DNA of 9,245 nucleotides from Actinomycetota bacterium (GCA_003162235.1 PMMN01000054.1:1-9245); one strand, 5' to 3'. Shown: positions 1 through 6,218, counted from the stretch's first letter. Numbers and translations are program-made. The notes: generated from the letters alone by a model not told the origin.

Positions 1-261
1 CTCGACGAGGAGACGATCCTGGTCTCGGTACGCAAGACCAGCCGCTGTGTGATCGCGCACGAGGCCGTGCGCCGGATGGGCTTCGGAGCCGAGCTGGCGG
101 CTCTGATCCAGGAGAAGGCCTTCGACTGGTTGGATGCGCCGATCGAGCGACTTGGTGCCTGTTTCGCTCCGCTTCCCTTCTCGCCGGTACTCGAGAAGGC
201 CTGCGTCCCCAGGCGGGATAAGGTGTACGACGCGATCATGCGAAGCGTCGGGAGGAGGTGA
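1..261 (+). CDS. 2-oxo-acid dehydrogenase E1 component, beta subunit (C-terminal end only)
   Basis: The frame is open from base 1 and ends at TGA 259-261, so 86 residues are visible and the gene begins before the window. The text matches the C-terminal transketolase-like domain of E1-beta subunits. It has VIAHEAVRRMGFGAELAA, the helix before the last strand, then LDAPIERLGACFAPLPFSP and LEKACVP, the family's usual ending where a DAP segment leads into a proline-rich P-[FY]-[SN]-P-x-LE stretch. With E1-alpha it decarboxylates a 2-oxo acid on thiamine diphosphate and passes the acyl group to lipoyl-E2. The E2 gene follows directly and its ribosome site lies in the last codons of this gene, so the two are co-transcribed and probably translationally coupled. 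Pyruvate, branched-chain 2-oxo acids and acetoin are all possible substrates, and this fragment cannot separate them. Confidence 0.88.
   Translation, partial: LDEETILVSVRKTSRCVIAHEAVRRMGFGAELAALIQEKAFDWLDAPIERLGACFAPLPFSPVLEKACVPRRDKVYDAIMRSVGRR
253..261 (+). promoter_or_regulatory. Near-perfect ribosome binding site deciding the E2 start
   Basis: AGGAGGTGA matches the anti-Shine-Dalgarno complement almost completely and overlaps the E1-beta stop codon. The GTG at 258 lies inside this motif and has no spacing. The GTG at 264 is 5 bases after GGAGG, so 264 is the better start. Confidence 0.7.
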
Positions 262-263
262 CG

Positions 264-1496
264 GTGGCGAGCGAGATCAAGCTTCCGCGGCTCGGTCAGG
301 GAATGGAGTCGGGCGTCGTAACCAGGTGGTTGAAGAGCGAGGGCGAGCAGGTCGAGAAAGGCGAGCCCCTGTTCGAGCTCGACACCGACAAGGTCACGCA
401 GGAGGTCGAGTCTCCCTTCTCGGGCGTGCTGCTCAAGATCGCCGTCGCCGAGGGTGAGGCGCCGGTGGGATCGACTCTCGCCTACGTCGGTGAGGAAGGC
501 GAGCAGGTGCCGGACAGGGTCGCCGAGGTTGAGCCGGCGCCAACCGAGTCCGAGCCCGAGCCCGAAGCCGAGTCCGTGCCGGCCTCTGTCATCGGCAACG
601 GCGAGCCGGGCGTCGCCCTCGACGCAAGTCGGGCGAAAGCATCTCCGCTCGCACGCAGGCTGGCGCGTGAGCGCGGGTTGGAGCTGGCGGGGATTACGGG
701 CACCGGCCCCGAGGGCCGGATCGTTGCCGCGGACGTCGCACGCACCGCGGTTACCCTGCCGGCCTCCCCGATCGCTTTGGCACCGCCGCTGCGTACGCGC
801 GAGACGGTACCGGGCGAGGTCGAGCGGGTGCCGTTGACGAGCACGAGGCGCACGATCGCACGCCGGCTCAGCGAGGCCTGGCAGGCGCCCGCTTTCCAGA
901 TCTCCGCCTCGGTCGACATGAGCGAAGTGCTGGCCATGCACAGGCGACTGCGCGAGCGCGCGCGCTCCGGTGAGCGCCACGCCAGTATCGCCGACTTCCT
1001 GACCAAGGCGTGTGCCCAGGCGCTCGTCCATCACCCGGGTGTGAACGCGCTCTGGCTAGGCGATGCGGTAGAGATACACCACTCGGTCGACATCGGCATC
1101 GCCACGGCGACCGAGCGCGGTCTGATCGTGCCGGTAATCCGGGGCTGCGAACGGCAGACTCTGGCCGAGCTGGCAGCCGCCCGCGCCGAGCTCGTCTCGC
1201 GCACCGTTGTCGGTACGGTCGATCTGGAGAATCTCGAGGGCGGTACCTTCACCATCTCCAATCTCGGCACGCTCGGAGTCGAGCAATTCGTCGCCGTGCT
1301 CAATCCGCCTCAGGTGGCGATCATCGCCGCCGGCGCGATCATCGAGCGCCCGGTCGCGCGTTCGGGCAAGGTCGAGATCGTGCCTCTGCTGACGTTGACT
1401 CTCACCTGCGATCACCGAGCCGTGGACGGGTCGGTGGCGGCCGAGTTTCTAACCGCGGTCAAGGGCTTCCTCGAAGAGCCGGGACTGATGCTTTAG
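264..1496 (+). CDS. Dihydrolipoamide acyltransferase (E2) of a 2-oxo-acid dehydrogenase complex
   Basis: E2 carries acyl groups on a lipoyl-lysine and transfers them to CoA at the core of the complex. Seen here (410 aa from GTG 264): one N-terminal lipoyl domain at about residues 3-78, with the lipoylation lysine in ELDTDKVTQEV (about K43). An acidic Pro/Glu linker follows at about 85-108. The peripheral subunit-binding domain is at about 125-160 (SPLARRLARERG, then GTGPEGRIVAADV). The catalytic domain runs from about 185 to the end, with DHRAVDG holding the active-site His (about 384) and Asp (about 388). A single lipoyl domain and this length are normal for actinobacterial or branched-chain-type E2. 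It sits directly after E1-beta. GTG 258 would give two more residues but overlaps the ribosome site. Substrate (pyruvate or branched-chain) is not resolved; AcoC-type acetoin E2 is a less likely alternative. Confidence 0.93.
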   Translation: MASEIKLPRLGQGMESGVVTRWLKSEGEQVEKGEPLFELDTDKVTQEVESPFSGVLLKIAVAEGEAPVGSTLAYVGEEGEQVPDRVAEVEPAPTESEPEPEAESVPASVIGNGEPGVALDASRAKASPLARRLARERGLELAGITGTGPEGRIVAADVARTAVTLPASPIALAPPLRTRETVPGEVERVPLTSTRRTIARRLSEAWQAPAFQISASVDMSEVLAMHRRLRERARSGERHASIADFLTKACAQALVHHPGVNALWLGDAVEIHHSVDIGIATATERGLIVPVIRGCERQTLAELAAARAELVSRTVVGTVDLENLEGGTFTISNLGTLGVEQFVAVLNPPQVAIIAAGAIIERPVARSGKVEIVPLLTLTLTCDHRAVDGSVAAEFLTAVKGFLEEPGLML

Positions 1497-1507
1497 TGTC
1501 CTCGTCA

Positions 1508-1837
1508 ATGGGTATCCACGTCTGGTACCGGGTGCGCGATTTTGACGCCGGCCGCGCCTTCTACACGGGCATGCTCGGTTTGGAGGAGATCTATGTCGAC
1601 CGGGACGGCCGCTGGGCGCGGTTGCGGGGCGGAGCCGCAGAGATCGGACTGGCTGAGGGCGAGCCCGAGGAGGGGGGAGTGGCGACGATCGACGTCGCCG
1701 ACGTCAAGGCCGAAGCCGAAAGACTGCGACGAGCGGGCGTCGAGGTCGGCACGGTGCTCGAGCTGCACGGAGAAATCCGCCTGCTCGACGTCTTCGATCC
1801 GGACGGGAATCGCGTCCAGCTTGCTCAAGCGCTCTAG
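1508..1837 (+). CDS. Small VOC-superfamily (glyoxalase/bleomycin-resistance fold) protein
   Basis: The 109-aa product has the two-module VOC pattern. Module one is YRVRDFDAGRAFYTGMLGLEE (about residues 7-27, quoted here only to mark the DF..A..FY...LG signature). Module two runs from VATIDVADVKAEAERLRRAG to VFDPDGNRVQL. The F-DPDGN ending is typical of the superfamily. The position after it that is often a metal-binding Glu is Gln here (about Q104), so a canonical metal-dependent lyase or dioxygenase is not assured. Substrate is unknown. The start is uncertain: GTG 1496 overlaps the E2 TAG stop (TAGTG) and is in frame four codons earlier, which suggests coupling, while ATG 1508 gives a usual VOC N-terminus. 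Neither has a clear ribosome site. It is probably the last gene of the E1-E2 transcript. Confidence 0.8.
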   Translation: MGIHVWYRVRDFDAGRAFYTGMLGLEEIYVDRDGRWARLRGGAAEIGLAEGEPEEGGVATIDVADVKAEAERLRRAGVEVGTVLELHGEIRLLDVFDPDGNRVQLAQAL

Positions 1838-1894
1838 AACTCATTTCGGAACGAAGGCGCGCCGACCGGGTGCGATCGGTGGATGCGACCGAGG

Positions 1895-1944
1895 AAAACG
1901 CATCGCGCCGCCGAGCGCGGTCCGGCGGTGGAGTGCTGCGTTTT
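1895..1944. terminator. Bidirectional stem-loop terminator between convergent genes
   Basis: AAAACGCA (1895-1902) is an exact inverted match to TGCGTTTT (1937-1944). An inner GC stem pairs 1906-1912 with 1924-1930 and includes one G-U. The A run on one side and the T run on the other give a U tract for transcripts in both directions. This fits its place between the convergent VOC gene and the minus-strand amidotransferase gene. The U tract is only four long, and the two stems are joined by an uneven internal loop. Confidence 0.5.
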
Positions 1945-1993
1945 GAAAGGAGTTCCAAGTACGCCTTCGGGCGGGCTCGGTCGTGGATCCAGC

Positions 1994-2707
1994 TCAGGAA
2001 TGCTCGATCGCGCTTAGCCAGCGCTCGAACAGGGTCCGCGCGAGCGTGCGGATCGAAGTCTCGCTCGCAGCCAGCTCGACCAGCATCCGCTCTCCCGCGC
2101 CCGGCCCGTTTACCTGTTCGAGCGACTCGGCGTAGGCGGGGACGGCCAGCCAATCGCGTACCAGCTCGGTCGAGACCTCGAGGTGGCACTGGAGGCCGTA
2201 GGCGAGCCGCCCGGCACGAAAGATCTGGTTCGGGTAGGCCTGTGAGGAGGCAAGGAGGGTGGCGCCGCCGGGCAGCTCGAAGGTGCAGCCGTGCCAGTGG
2301 AACGCCGGCAAGATGGTCGGAAGCCCGGCGATGACCGGATCGCTCTCGGCGGCGGCAGTCAGGGTGATCGGAAGGATGCCGATCTCGGGCGCTGGGCCGG
2401 GGTAGACGCGGGCTCCGAGTGCGGCGGCGAGCAGTTGCGCACCCAGGCAGACGCCCCAAAAAGGCGTCCGGGCCGCCACCAGCTCGGCGATCCCCCGCTT
2501 CTCGCCGGCGAGCCAGGGGTAGAGGTCATCCTCGAACGTGTCCATCGGGCCGCCCATGGCGATGCAGGCGTCGAAATCGCGCCAGTCGGGAAGAGACTCG
2601 CCATTGTCGAGCTCTACACGCACGAATTCGGCCCCGCGTTCTACGAGGGCAGCTTCGTACTCGCCGGGTGGCTCGCAGGCGATGTGCTGAAGAACGAGAA
2701 CGCGCAC
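1994..2707 (-). CDS. Class I glutamine amidotransferase-like protein
   Basis: The 237-aa product is a stand-alone class I (GATase1) domain, the fold that releases ammonia from glutamine with a Cys-His-Glu triad. Seen here: DACIAMGGPM (about 46-55), the oxyanion-side glycine loop; the nucleophile elbow FWGVCLGAQ with Cys about 87; HWHG at about 137-140; and LQCHLE with His about 175 and Glu about 177. All catalytic residues are present. Length matches the GMP-synthase-like amidotransferases that lack a synthetase partner. The start is GTG at 2707-2705 with no clear ribosome site. It begins 10 bases after the stop of the TfoX-like gene upstream on the same strand, so the two probably form an operon. 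The physiological acceptor is unknown. A gamma-glutamyl hydrolase-type role is also possible. Confidence 0.88.
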   Translation of the reverse strand: MRVLVLQHIACEPPGEYEAALVERGAEFVRVELDNGESLPDWRDFDACIAMGGPMDTFEDDLYPWLAGEKRGIAELVAARTPFWGVCLGAQLLAAALGARVYPGPAPEIGILPITLTAAAESDPVIAGLPTILPAFHWHGCTFELPGGATLLASSQAYPNQIFRAGRLAYGLQCHLEVSTELVRDWLAVPAYAESLEQVNGPGAGERMLVELAASETSIRTLARTLFERWLSAIEHS

Positions 2708-2717
2708 CTGGCGGAGC

Positions 2718-2972
2718 CTATCGCTGCCTTGCGAAGGCTTTCAGCTGTGTTCTCCGCGCGGGCGGCAAATCGTGCCAGCGCACGCCCTCGATCGCGCCGG
2801 CCAGAGCGTAGAGCTTGCTCAGGCAAGCATCTTCGGGCAGCACCGCACGCAGACGCGAGAAAGCCCGCTCGGCACCGAGCACGCGCAACTCCTCCGCGGA
2901 TTCGATATCGGCCCGGCGCAGGCAGCCGGCGAGTACCGGCCCCACGTTGGGAAGCGTCTCTAGCTCGGTCAC
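2718..2972 (-). CDS. Stand-alone TfoX C-terminal-domain protein (helix-hairpin-helix type)
   Basis: The 84-aa product consists almost wholly of the TfoX/Sxy C-terminal domain. LETLPNVGPVLAGCLRRA gives the helix-hairpin-helix-like LPN-G segment. It is followed by the IESAEELRVLGAERAFSRL helix pair, then LSKLYALAGAIEGVRW with LPP near the end, the usual closing pattern. The TfoX N-terminal domain is absent. Full-length TfoX/Sxy regulates competence in some proteobacteria, but single-domain actinobacterial versions have no established role and I infer none. The start is taken as GTG at 2972-2970, the only usual start codon just before the conserved region; the open frame continues far upstream only as a shadow of the opposite-strand gene. 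There is no ribosome site. A TACGAT box lies nine bases before the GTG, which could mean a nearly leaderless transcript. It lies upstream of the amidotransferase and is divergent from the E3 gene. Confidence 0.72.
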   Translation of the reverse strand: MTELETLPNVGPVLAGCLRRADIESAEELRVLGAERAFSRLRAVLPEDACLSKLYALAGAIEGVRWHDLPPARRTQLKAFARQR

Positions 2973-2993
2973 GATGGCGCAATCGTAGTCATG

Positions 2994-3020
2994 TTGGCGG
3001 GCTGGAGCGCTCGATAGGAT
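2994..3020 (+). promoter_or_regulatory. Possible lpdA promoter
   Basis: TTGGCG (2994-2999) and TAGGAT (3015-3020) are separated by 15 bases, shorter than the usual 17. TAGGAT fits the TAnnnT -10 pattern common in high-GC actinobacteria. It lies in the 81-base gap between two divergent genes and 33 bases before the lpdA ATG. Confidence 0.3.
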
Positions 3021-3024
3021 CGAG
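3010..3024. promoter_or_regulatory. Candidate operator: inverted repeat CTCGAT-AGG-ATCGAG
   Basis: Two perfect 6-base half-sites flank a 3-base spacer and overlap the proposed lpdA -10 box. The position between divergent genes suits a dimeric regulator controlling one or both. No regulator gene is visible nearby, and a short repeat like this could arise by chance. Confidence 0.3.
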
Positions 3025-3053
3025 AGGTCAGCAAGTGGAGGGAAGGACGAGTC

Positions 3054-4454
3054 ATGGAGTGTGATCTTGCCGTTCTCGGAGGCGGGCCGGGTGGTTACCC
3101 GGCCGCGATCCGCGCCGCGCAGCTTGGCGCCAAGGTCGTCTGTGTCGAGCAGGAGCCCGCGCTTGGGGGAGTCTGCCTGCGCGTCGGTTGCATTCCCACC
3201 AAGACCTGGGTGCAGACTGCGCGGGCGATCAAGGAGATCGAGGAGAGCTTCGAGAACTCCGGCATTCGCATCAACGAGGCGAGCCTCGACTTCGAGCGCG
3301 CTAACGCCTGGAAGGCGAGCACGGTCGAGCGCCTGACCGGTGGCGTGGCGACTCTCTTCAAGGCGAACGGCGTCGAGTGGATCAAGGGCTCCGGTCGTTT
3401 CACCGGCCCGAAAGCGATTGAAGTCTCGAGCGGCGAGACGGTCACCTTCAAGAACGCGATCGTCGCCACCGGCTCGCATCCGATCCTTCCTCCCATCCCC
3501 GGGCTCGACTCGCCGCGCTGCGTCGACTCGACTGGGCTGCTTGCCCAAACCGAAGTCCCGCCGCGCCTCGTCATCCTCGGCGGCGGCGTGATCGGCTGCG
3601 AGTTTGCCTCGATCTTCTCGCGCTTCGGCTCCGAGGTGACGATCGTCGAACTGCTCGAGCGCCTGATCCCGATGGAGGACGAGGACGCCTCCGGTGAGCT
3701 GGCCAAGAGCTTCCGCCGCCGCGGTATTGAGCTCCAGCTCGGTAAGACCTGCACGAAGGTGGAAGAGACAGGCGCGGGGCTGATCGTTCACTTCGGCGAG
3801 GGGGAGACCGTCGAGGCCGATCTGATGCTCGTCTCGGTCGGGCGCGCTCCCAACGTCGAGGGCATCGGGTTGGAGGCGGCCGGTGTCGCCTTCGACGCGC
3901 GCCAGGGCATCGTCAGCGACGAGCACCGGCGCACGAACGTCCCGCACATCTACGCGGCCGGTGACGTCGCCGGGCACTGGCAACTCGCCCATACCGCCTT
4001 CCGCGAGGGCGAGGTAGCGGCCGAGAACGCCACCGGCCACGAAGCGGTGGTTAGCACCCGCGCCGCCGTGCCGCGTCCTATCTACACCGACCCGGAGGTG
4101 GCGGCGGTCGGGCTGACCGAAGCCGAGGCTCGCGATCACCACGGAGAGGACGTCGTGGTCGGTCGCTTCCCCTGGGCCGCGAACGGCCGCGCCCTGATGC
4201 AGAGCGAGACCGAGGGCTGGGTAAAAACGATTCACGAGAGCCGCTACGGCGAGCTGCTGGGGCTGGTCATCGTCGGCCCGCATGCAACCGAGCTGATCGA
4301 AGTCGGACGGGTCGCAATCGACGCGGAGTCGACGATCGAGACGCTCTCGATGGGCATGACGGCGCACCCGACTCTGACCGAGGCGATCAAGGAGGCCGGT
4401 CTGGTCGCGTTGGGGCAACCGATTCACGTGGCGCCCAGGAGGCGCTCGCACTAG
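3054..4454 (+). CDS. lpdA: Dihydrolipoyl dehydrogenase (E3)
   Basis: E3 reoxidises the dihydrolipoyl arm of E2 using FAD and a redox disulfide, and passes electrons to NAD+. Seen in this 466-aa protein: the FAD-binding GGGPGG at about 9-14; the redox pair GGVCLRVGCIPTK with Cys about 41 and Cys about 46; the NAD-binding ILGGGVIGCEFA at about 177-188; the second FAD motif IYAAGDVAG; and a C-terminal dimerisation domain ending in AHPTLTEAIKEAG, whose His (about 438) and Glu (about 443) form the catalytic dyad. Length is normal. The ATG at 3054 has an AAGGA ribosome site (3043-3047) 6 bases before it, within a longer purine run from 3037. The gene belongs functionally with the E1-E2 genes to the left but has its own gap and probably its own promoter. 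It may also serve other lipoyl systems. Confidence 0.96.
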   Translation: MECDLAVLGGGPGGYPAAIRAAQLGAKVVCVEQEPALGGVCLRVGCIPTKTWVQTARAIKEIEESFENSGIRINEASLDFERANAWKASTVERLTGGVATLFKANGVEWIKGSGRFTGPKAIEVSSGETVTFKNAIVATGSHPILPPIPGLDSPRCVDSTGLLAQTEVPPRLVILGGGVIGCEFASIFSRFGSEVTIVELLERLIPMEDEDASGELAKSFRRRGIELQLGKTCTKVEETGAGLIVHFGEGETVEADLMLVSVGRAPNVEGIGLEAAGVAFDARQGIVSDEHRRTNVPHIYAAGDVAGHWQLAHTAFREGEVAAENATGHEAVVSTRAAVPRPIYTDPEVAAVGLTEAEARDHHGEDVVVGRFPWAANGRALMQSETEGWVKTIHESRYGELLGLVIVGPHATELIEVGRVAIDAESTIETLSMGMTAHPTLTEAIKEAGLVALGQPIHVAPRRRSH

Positions 4455-4575
4455 GGAAACGCCCACGGCGAGGCGCCACGCCATTCGGGTCCGCGAAGGG
4501 GCCGAGGTGTCATTCGCGCGCGCCGGGGCGGTTGTAGAAAGGCTCGCCGCCGGGCTGGAAGTGGCGGTTGCCATA

Positions 4576-4584
4576 TGTGATAAT
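4576..4584 (+). promoter_or_regulatory. Possible extended -10 promoter element upstream of the hairpin and hisC
   Basis: TGTGATAAT is a good extended -10 (TGn followed by GATAAT). No good -35 box is seen; only a weak CTGGAA lies 18 bases upstream. A start near 4591 would give a leader of about 150 bases that includes the 4643-4680 hairpin before the aminotransferase ATG. Confidence 0.3.
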
Positions 4585-4642
4585 CGATCCCGGACGTACC
4601 CTCGTCCGCCCGAGTTCCGATTTTGGGAGCCTCGGGCTAACA

Positions 4643-4680
4643 CACACCGGGACGCCGAGCCGCAGCGGCGTCCCGGTGTG
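4643..4680 (+). terminator. Strong 15-bp perfect stem-loop, terminator or leader attenuator
   Basis: CACACCGGGACGCCG (4643-4657) pairs with no mismatch to 4666-4680 across an 8-base loop. It is followed by GGTTTAT, a weak U tract. It lies 188 bases after the lpdA stop and 62 bases before the hisC ATG. The simplest reading is a terminator for lpdA. If transcription starts at the upstream extended -10, the hairpin would lie in the hisC leader and could act as an attenuator or a 5' stability structure. Confidence 0.6.
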
Positions 4681-4730
4681 GTTTATACGAGGGAACGTCC
4701 CGCTTTCGAGCGGACGACGTTCGCACTCGA

Positions 4731-4736
4731 TAGGGT
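4731..4736 (+). promoter_or_regulatory. Possible -10 box giving a leaderless hisC mRNA
   Basis: TAGGGT fits TAnnnT and ends 6 bases before the ATG, the spacing seen for leaderless actinobacterial transcripts that begin at the start codon. No good -35 box is visible. The same bases contain AGGG, which could instead act as a weak ribosome site 7 bases before the ATG, so the reading is ambiguous. Confidence 0.33.
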
Positions 4737-4742
4737 ACGCCC

Positions 4743-5885
4743 ATGAGGAAAGGATCCCGCGCCAATAGAGGCCTCATCCGGCCCGCCCTGGCGTCGATCG
4801 CACCGTACGAGGCCGGCAAGCCGATAGAGGAAGTCGAGCGCGAACTCGGGATCGCTCGTGTTGCCAAACTCGCCTCCAACGAAGGTCCCTTCGGGCCCTT
4901 TCCGATCGCCCGCCAGGTTCTCCAAACCCAGTCGTACGACCTCAACCGCTATCCCGACTCGAACGCCTACCGGCTGCGCGCGGCACTCGCCGGGAGGCTT
5001 GGGGTCGAGATCGACCAGATCGCGCACGGCGCCGGCGCCGACGGCCTGATTTCGCATCTTTCTCTCGCGCTGCTCGATCCGGGCGACGAGGTCGTGTTCG
5101 GTTGGCCCTCGTTCGCCAGCTTCATGCTGAGCACGCTCAAGCTGGGCGCGGTGCCGAAGACCGTGCCGCTACGGGATCACCGCTACGACCTCGAGGCGAT
5201 GCTGGCGCAGATCAGTTCGAAGACGAAGATCGTCTACGTCTGCAATCCCAACAACCCGACCGGCACGATGAACAGCCGCGAAGAGCTCGACGCCTACTTC
5301 GAGCGGGTGCCGGAGCACGTGCTGACGGTGATCGATCAGGCCTATCTCGAATACGTCGAGGAGCCCGAGTATCCCGATGCCATTGCCGAGTACTTCAAGC
5401 CGGGAAAGCGCGTGGCCGTGCTCCGGTCCTTCTCCAAGATCTACGGGCTCGCCGGTCTACGCATCGGATACGCCGTTGCCTCGAAGGAGATCTGCGCCGC
5501 GATTGCCAAGGTGCGGCCGGCCTTCGACGTCGGCTCGGCAGCTCAGGAAGCCGCGCTCGCCAGCCTCACCGGCGAGGACGCCGAAGTCGAGCTGGCGCGC
5601 AGGCGTTCCTACAACACCGTCGCCGTCGCCGAGCTCGGGCGCATTCTGAGGGCGTTCGGTCTGGACACGCTCGGGCCGGCGGTTGCGAACTTCCTCTTCG
5701 TCGATCTCGGCACCGACAGCAGGCCCTTCTTCGAGCAGCTGCTCAAGGAGGGTGTGATCGTTCGTCCGCTGCACAGCTTCGGGGCTCCGACGGCGATCCG
5801 TGTGACCGCGGGAACGTCGGATGAACACGCCGTACTGCGTCAGGCTCTGAAGGTCGTCAGACCGAGCGGGCACAGCCCCGAATAA
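4743..5885 (+). CDS. hisC: Histidinol-phosphate aminotransferase family enzyme (PLP, fold type I)
   Basis: HisC transfers an amino group from glutamate to imidazole-acetol phosphate in histidine synthesis, using pyridoxal phosphate. Seen in this 380-aa protein: KLASNEGPFGP (about 42-52, the N-terminal substrate loop); NRYPD (about 68-72); CNPNNPTG (about 167-174); VIDQAYLEY (about 196-204, with the PLP-pyridine Asp about 198 and Tyr about 201); SFSKIYGLAGLRIGY with the PLP-binding Lys about 232 and phosphate-binding Arg about 240; and a C-terminal IRVTAGT with the substrate-carboxylate Arg about 353. Length is typical. The PLP-phosphate loop reads HGAGADGL where many HisC have a G-[SA]-D-E form. 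No other his genes are adjacent, so it may be a second copy or an aromatic aminotransferase of the Pat/HisC2 group. The gene seems to stand alone, between a hairpin and a gene-free region. Confidence 0.9.
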   Translation: MRKGSRANRGLIRPALASIAPYEAGKPIEEVERELGIARVAKLASNEGPFGPFPIARQVLQTQSYDLNRYPDSNAYRLRAALAGRLGVEIDQIAHGAGADGLISHLSLALLDPGDEVVFGWPSFASFMLSTLKLGAVPKTVPLRDHRYDLEAMLAQISSKTKIVYVCNPNNPTGTMNSREELDAYFERVPEHVLTVIDQAYLEYVEEPEYPDAIAEYFKPGKRVAVLRSFSKIYGLAGLRIGYAVASKEICAAIAKVRPAFDVGSAAQEAALASLTGEDAEVELARRRSYNTVAVAELGRILRAFGLDTLGPAVANFLFVDLGTDSRPFFEQLLKEGVIVRPLHSFGAPTAIRVTAGTSDEHAVLRQALKVVRPSGHSPE

Positions 5886-6000
5886 GAGCGACCAGTCGGC
5901 CGACCGTCTGCACGGCGTATCGGGAGGGCTGCGTTCGTTTCCGAGTCCGGGACGGGGCTGGTGAGCTCCCTTCAGGGTGGTAGAACCGGTGCGTTAATCG

Positions 6001-6022
6001 AGAAACGACAATTGTCGTTTCT
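6001..6022. promoter_or_regulatory. Perfect 22-bp palindrome, candidate operator
   Basis: The half-site AGAAACGACAA (6001-6011) is followed at once by its exact reverse complement (6012-6022), with no spacer and no mismatch. It is much more AT-rich than its surroundings. The lack of a loop and of a following T run argues for a site bound by a dimeric regulator rather than a terminator. Its right edge overlaps the place where a -35 box would fall for the TAGAAT at 6043, so a bound protein could block transcription of the transporter operon. As RNA it could also fold as a 9-bp stem with an AATT loop. Confidence 0.6.
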
Positions 6023-6042
6023 GTATAGCCGCTTCAGCACAG

Positions 6043-6048
6043 TAGAAT
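6043..6048 (+). promoter_or_regulatory. Possible -10 box for the ABC transporter operon
   Basis: TAGAAT matches the -10 consensus in five of six positions. A -35 at 17-18 bases spacing would fall at about 6019-6025, at the right edge of the 22-bp palindrome, but its sequence is a poor match. The implied leader is about 175 bases. Confidence 0.3.
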
Positions 6049-6218
6049 CGTCTAACCGCGAGCTTGGCCGGCAAGCCACGGGAAGACGAGAGCCGGCACG
6101 GCCTCAATAAAGCGTGAAAAAAACTTCGAGCCAGACGACTCCGATGGCCTCCGCGGTGGAGGTCGAAGGTGCCGCTGGGCGGCGAGGCGGCTGGACGCGA
6201 TGCCTGCCTGTCTGTCTG

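Noticed and set aside
3087..3110. Pro in the GGYPAAIRAAQLG segment of E3, where Val is common.
   Set aside because: Pro at this place is known in other dihydrolipoyl dehydrogenases, so it is not a damaging change.
2973..4643. Very long minus-strand open frame opposite lpdA, continuous with the TfoX-like gene.
   Set aside because: The lpdA frame has full conserved motifs, while the antisense translation is low-complexity and Arg/Asp-rich. It is a mirror frame of GC-rich codons, and only the last 84 residues are a real protein.
4507..4746. Open frame of 79 codons in the lpdA-hisC gap.
   Set aside because: It spans the 15-bp hairpin, overlaps the hisC start, lacks a ribosome site and has an Arg/Pro-rich composition typical of off-frame GC-rich DNA.
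5971..5993. AGGGTGGTAGAACC resembles the T-box riboswitch core (AGGGTGGnACCGCG) upstream of a transporter operon.
   Set aside because: Two extra bases interrupt the ACC part, and I see no specifier stem, AG bulge or matching antiterminator before it. A covariance-model search would settle it; a significant T-box hit would reverse this.
5961..6110. Short plus-strand open frame from GTG 5961 (about 49 codons) across the 22-bp palindrome.
   Set aside because: It has no ribosome site or recognisable protein pattern, and it runs through a perfect palindrome, so it is most likely chance.
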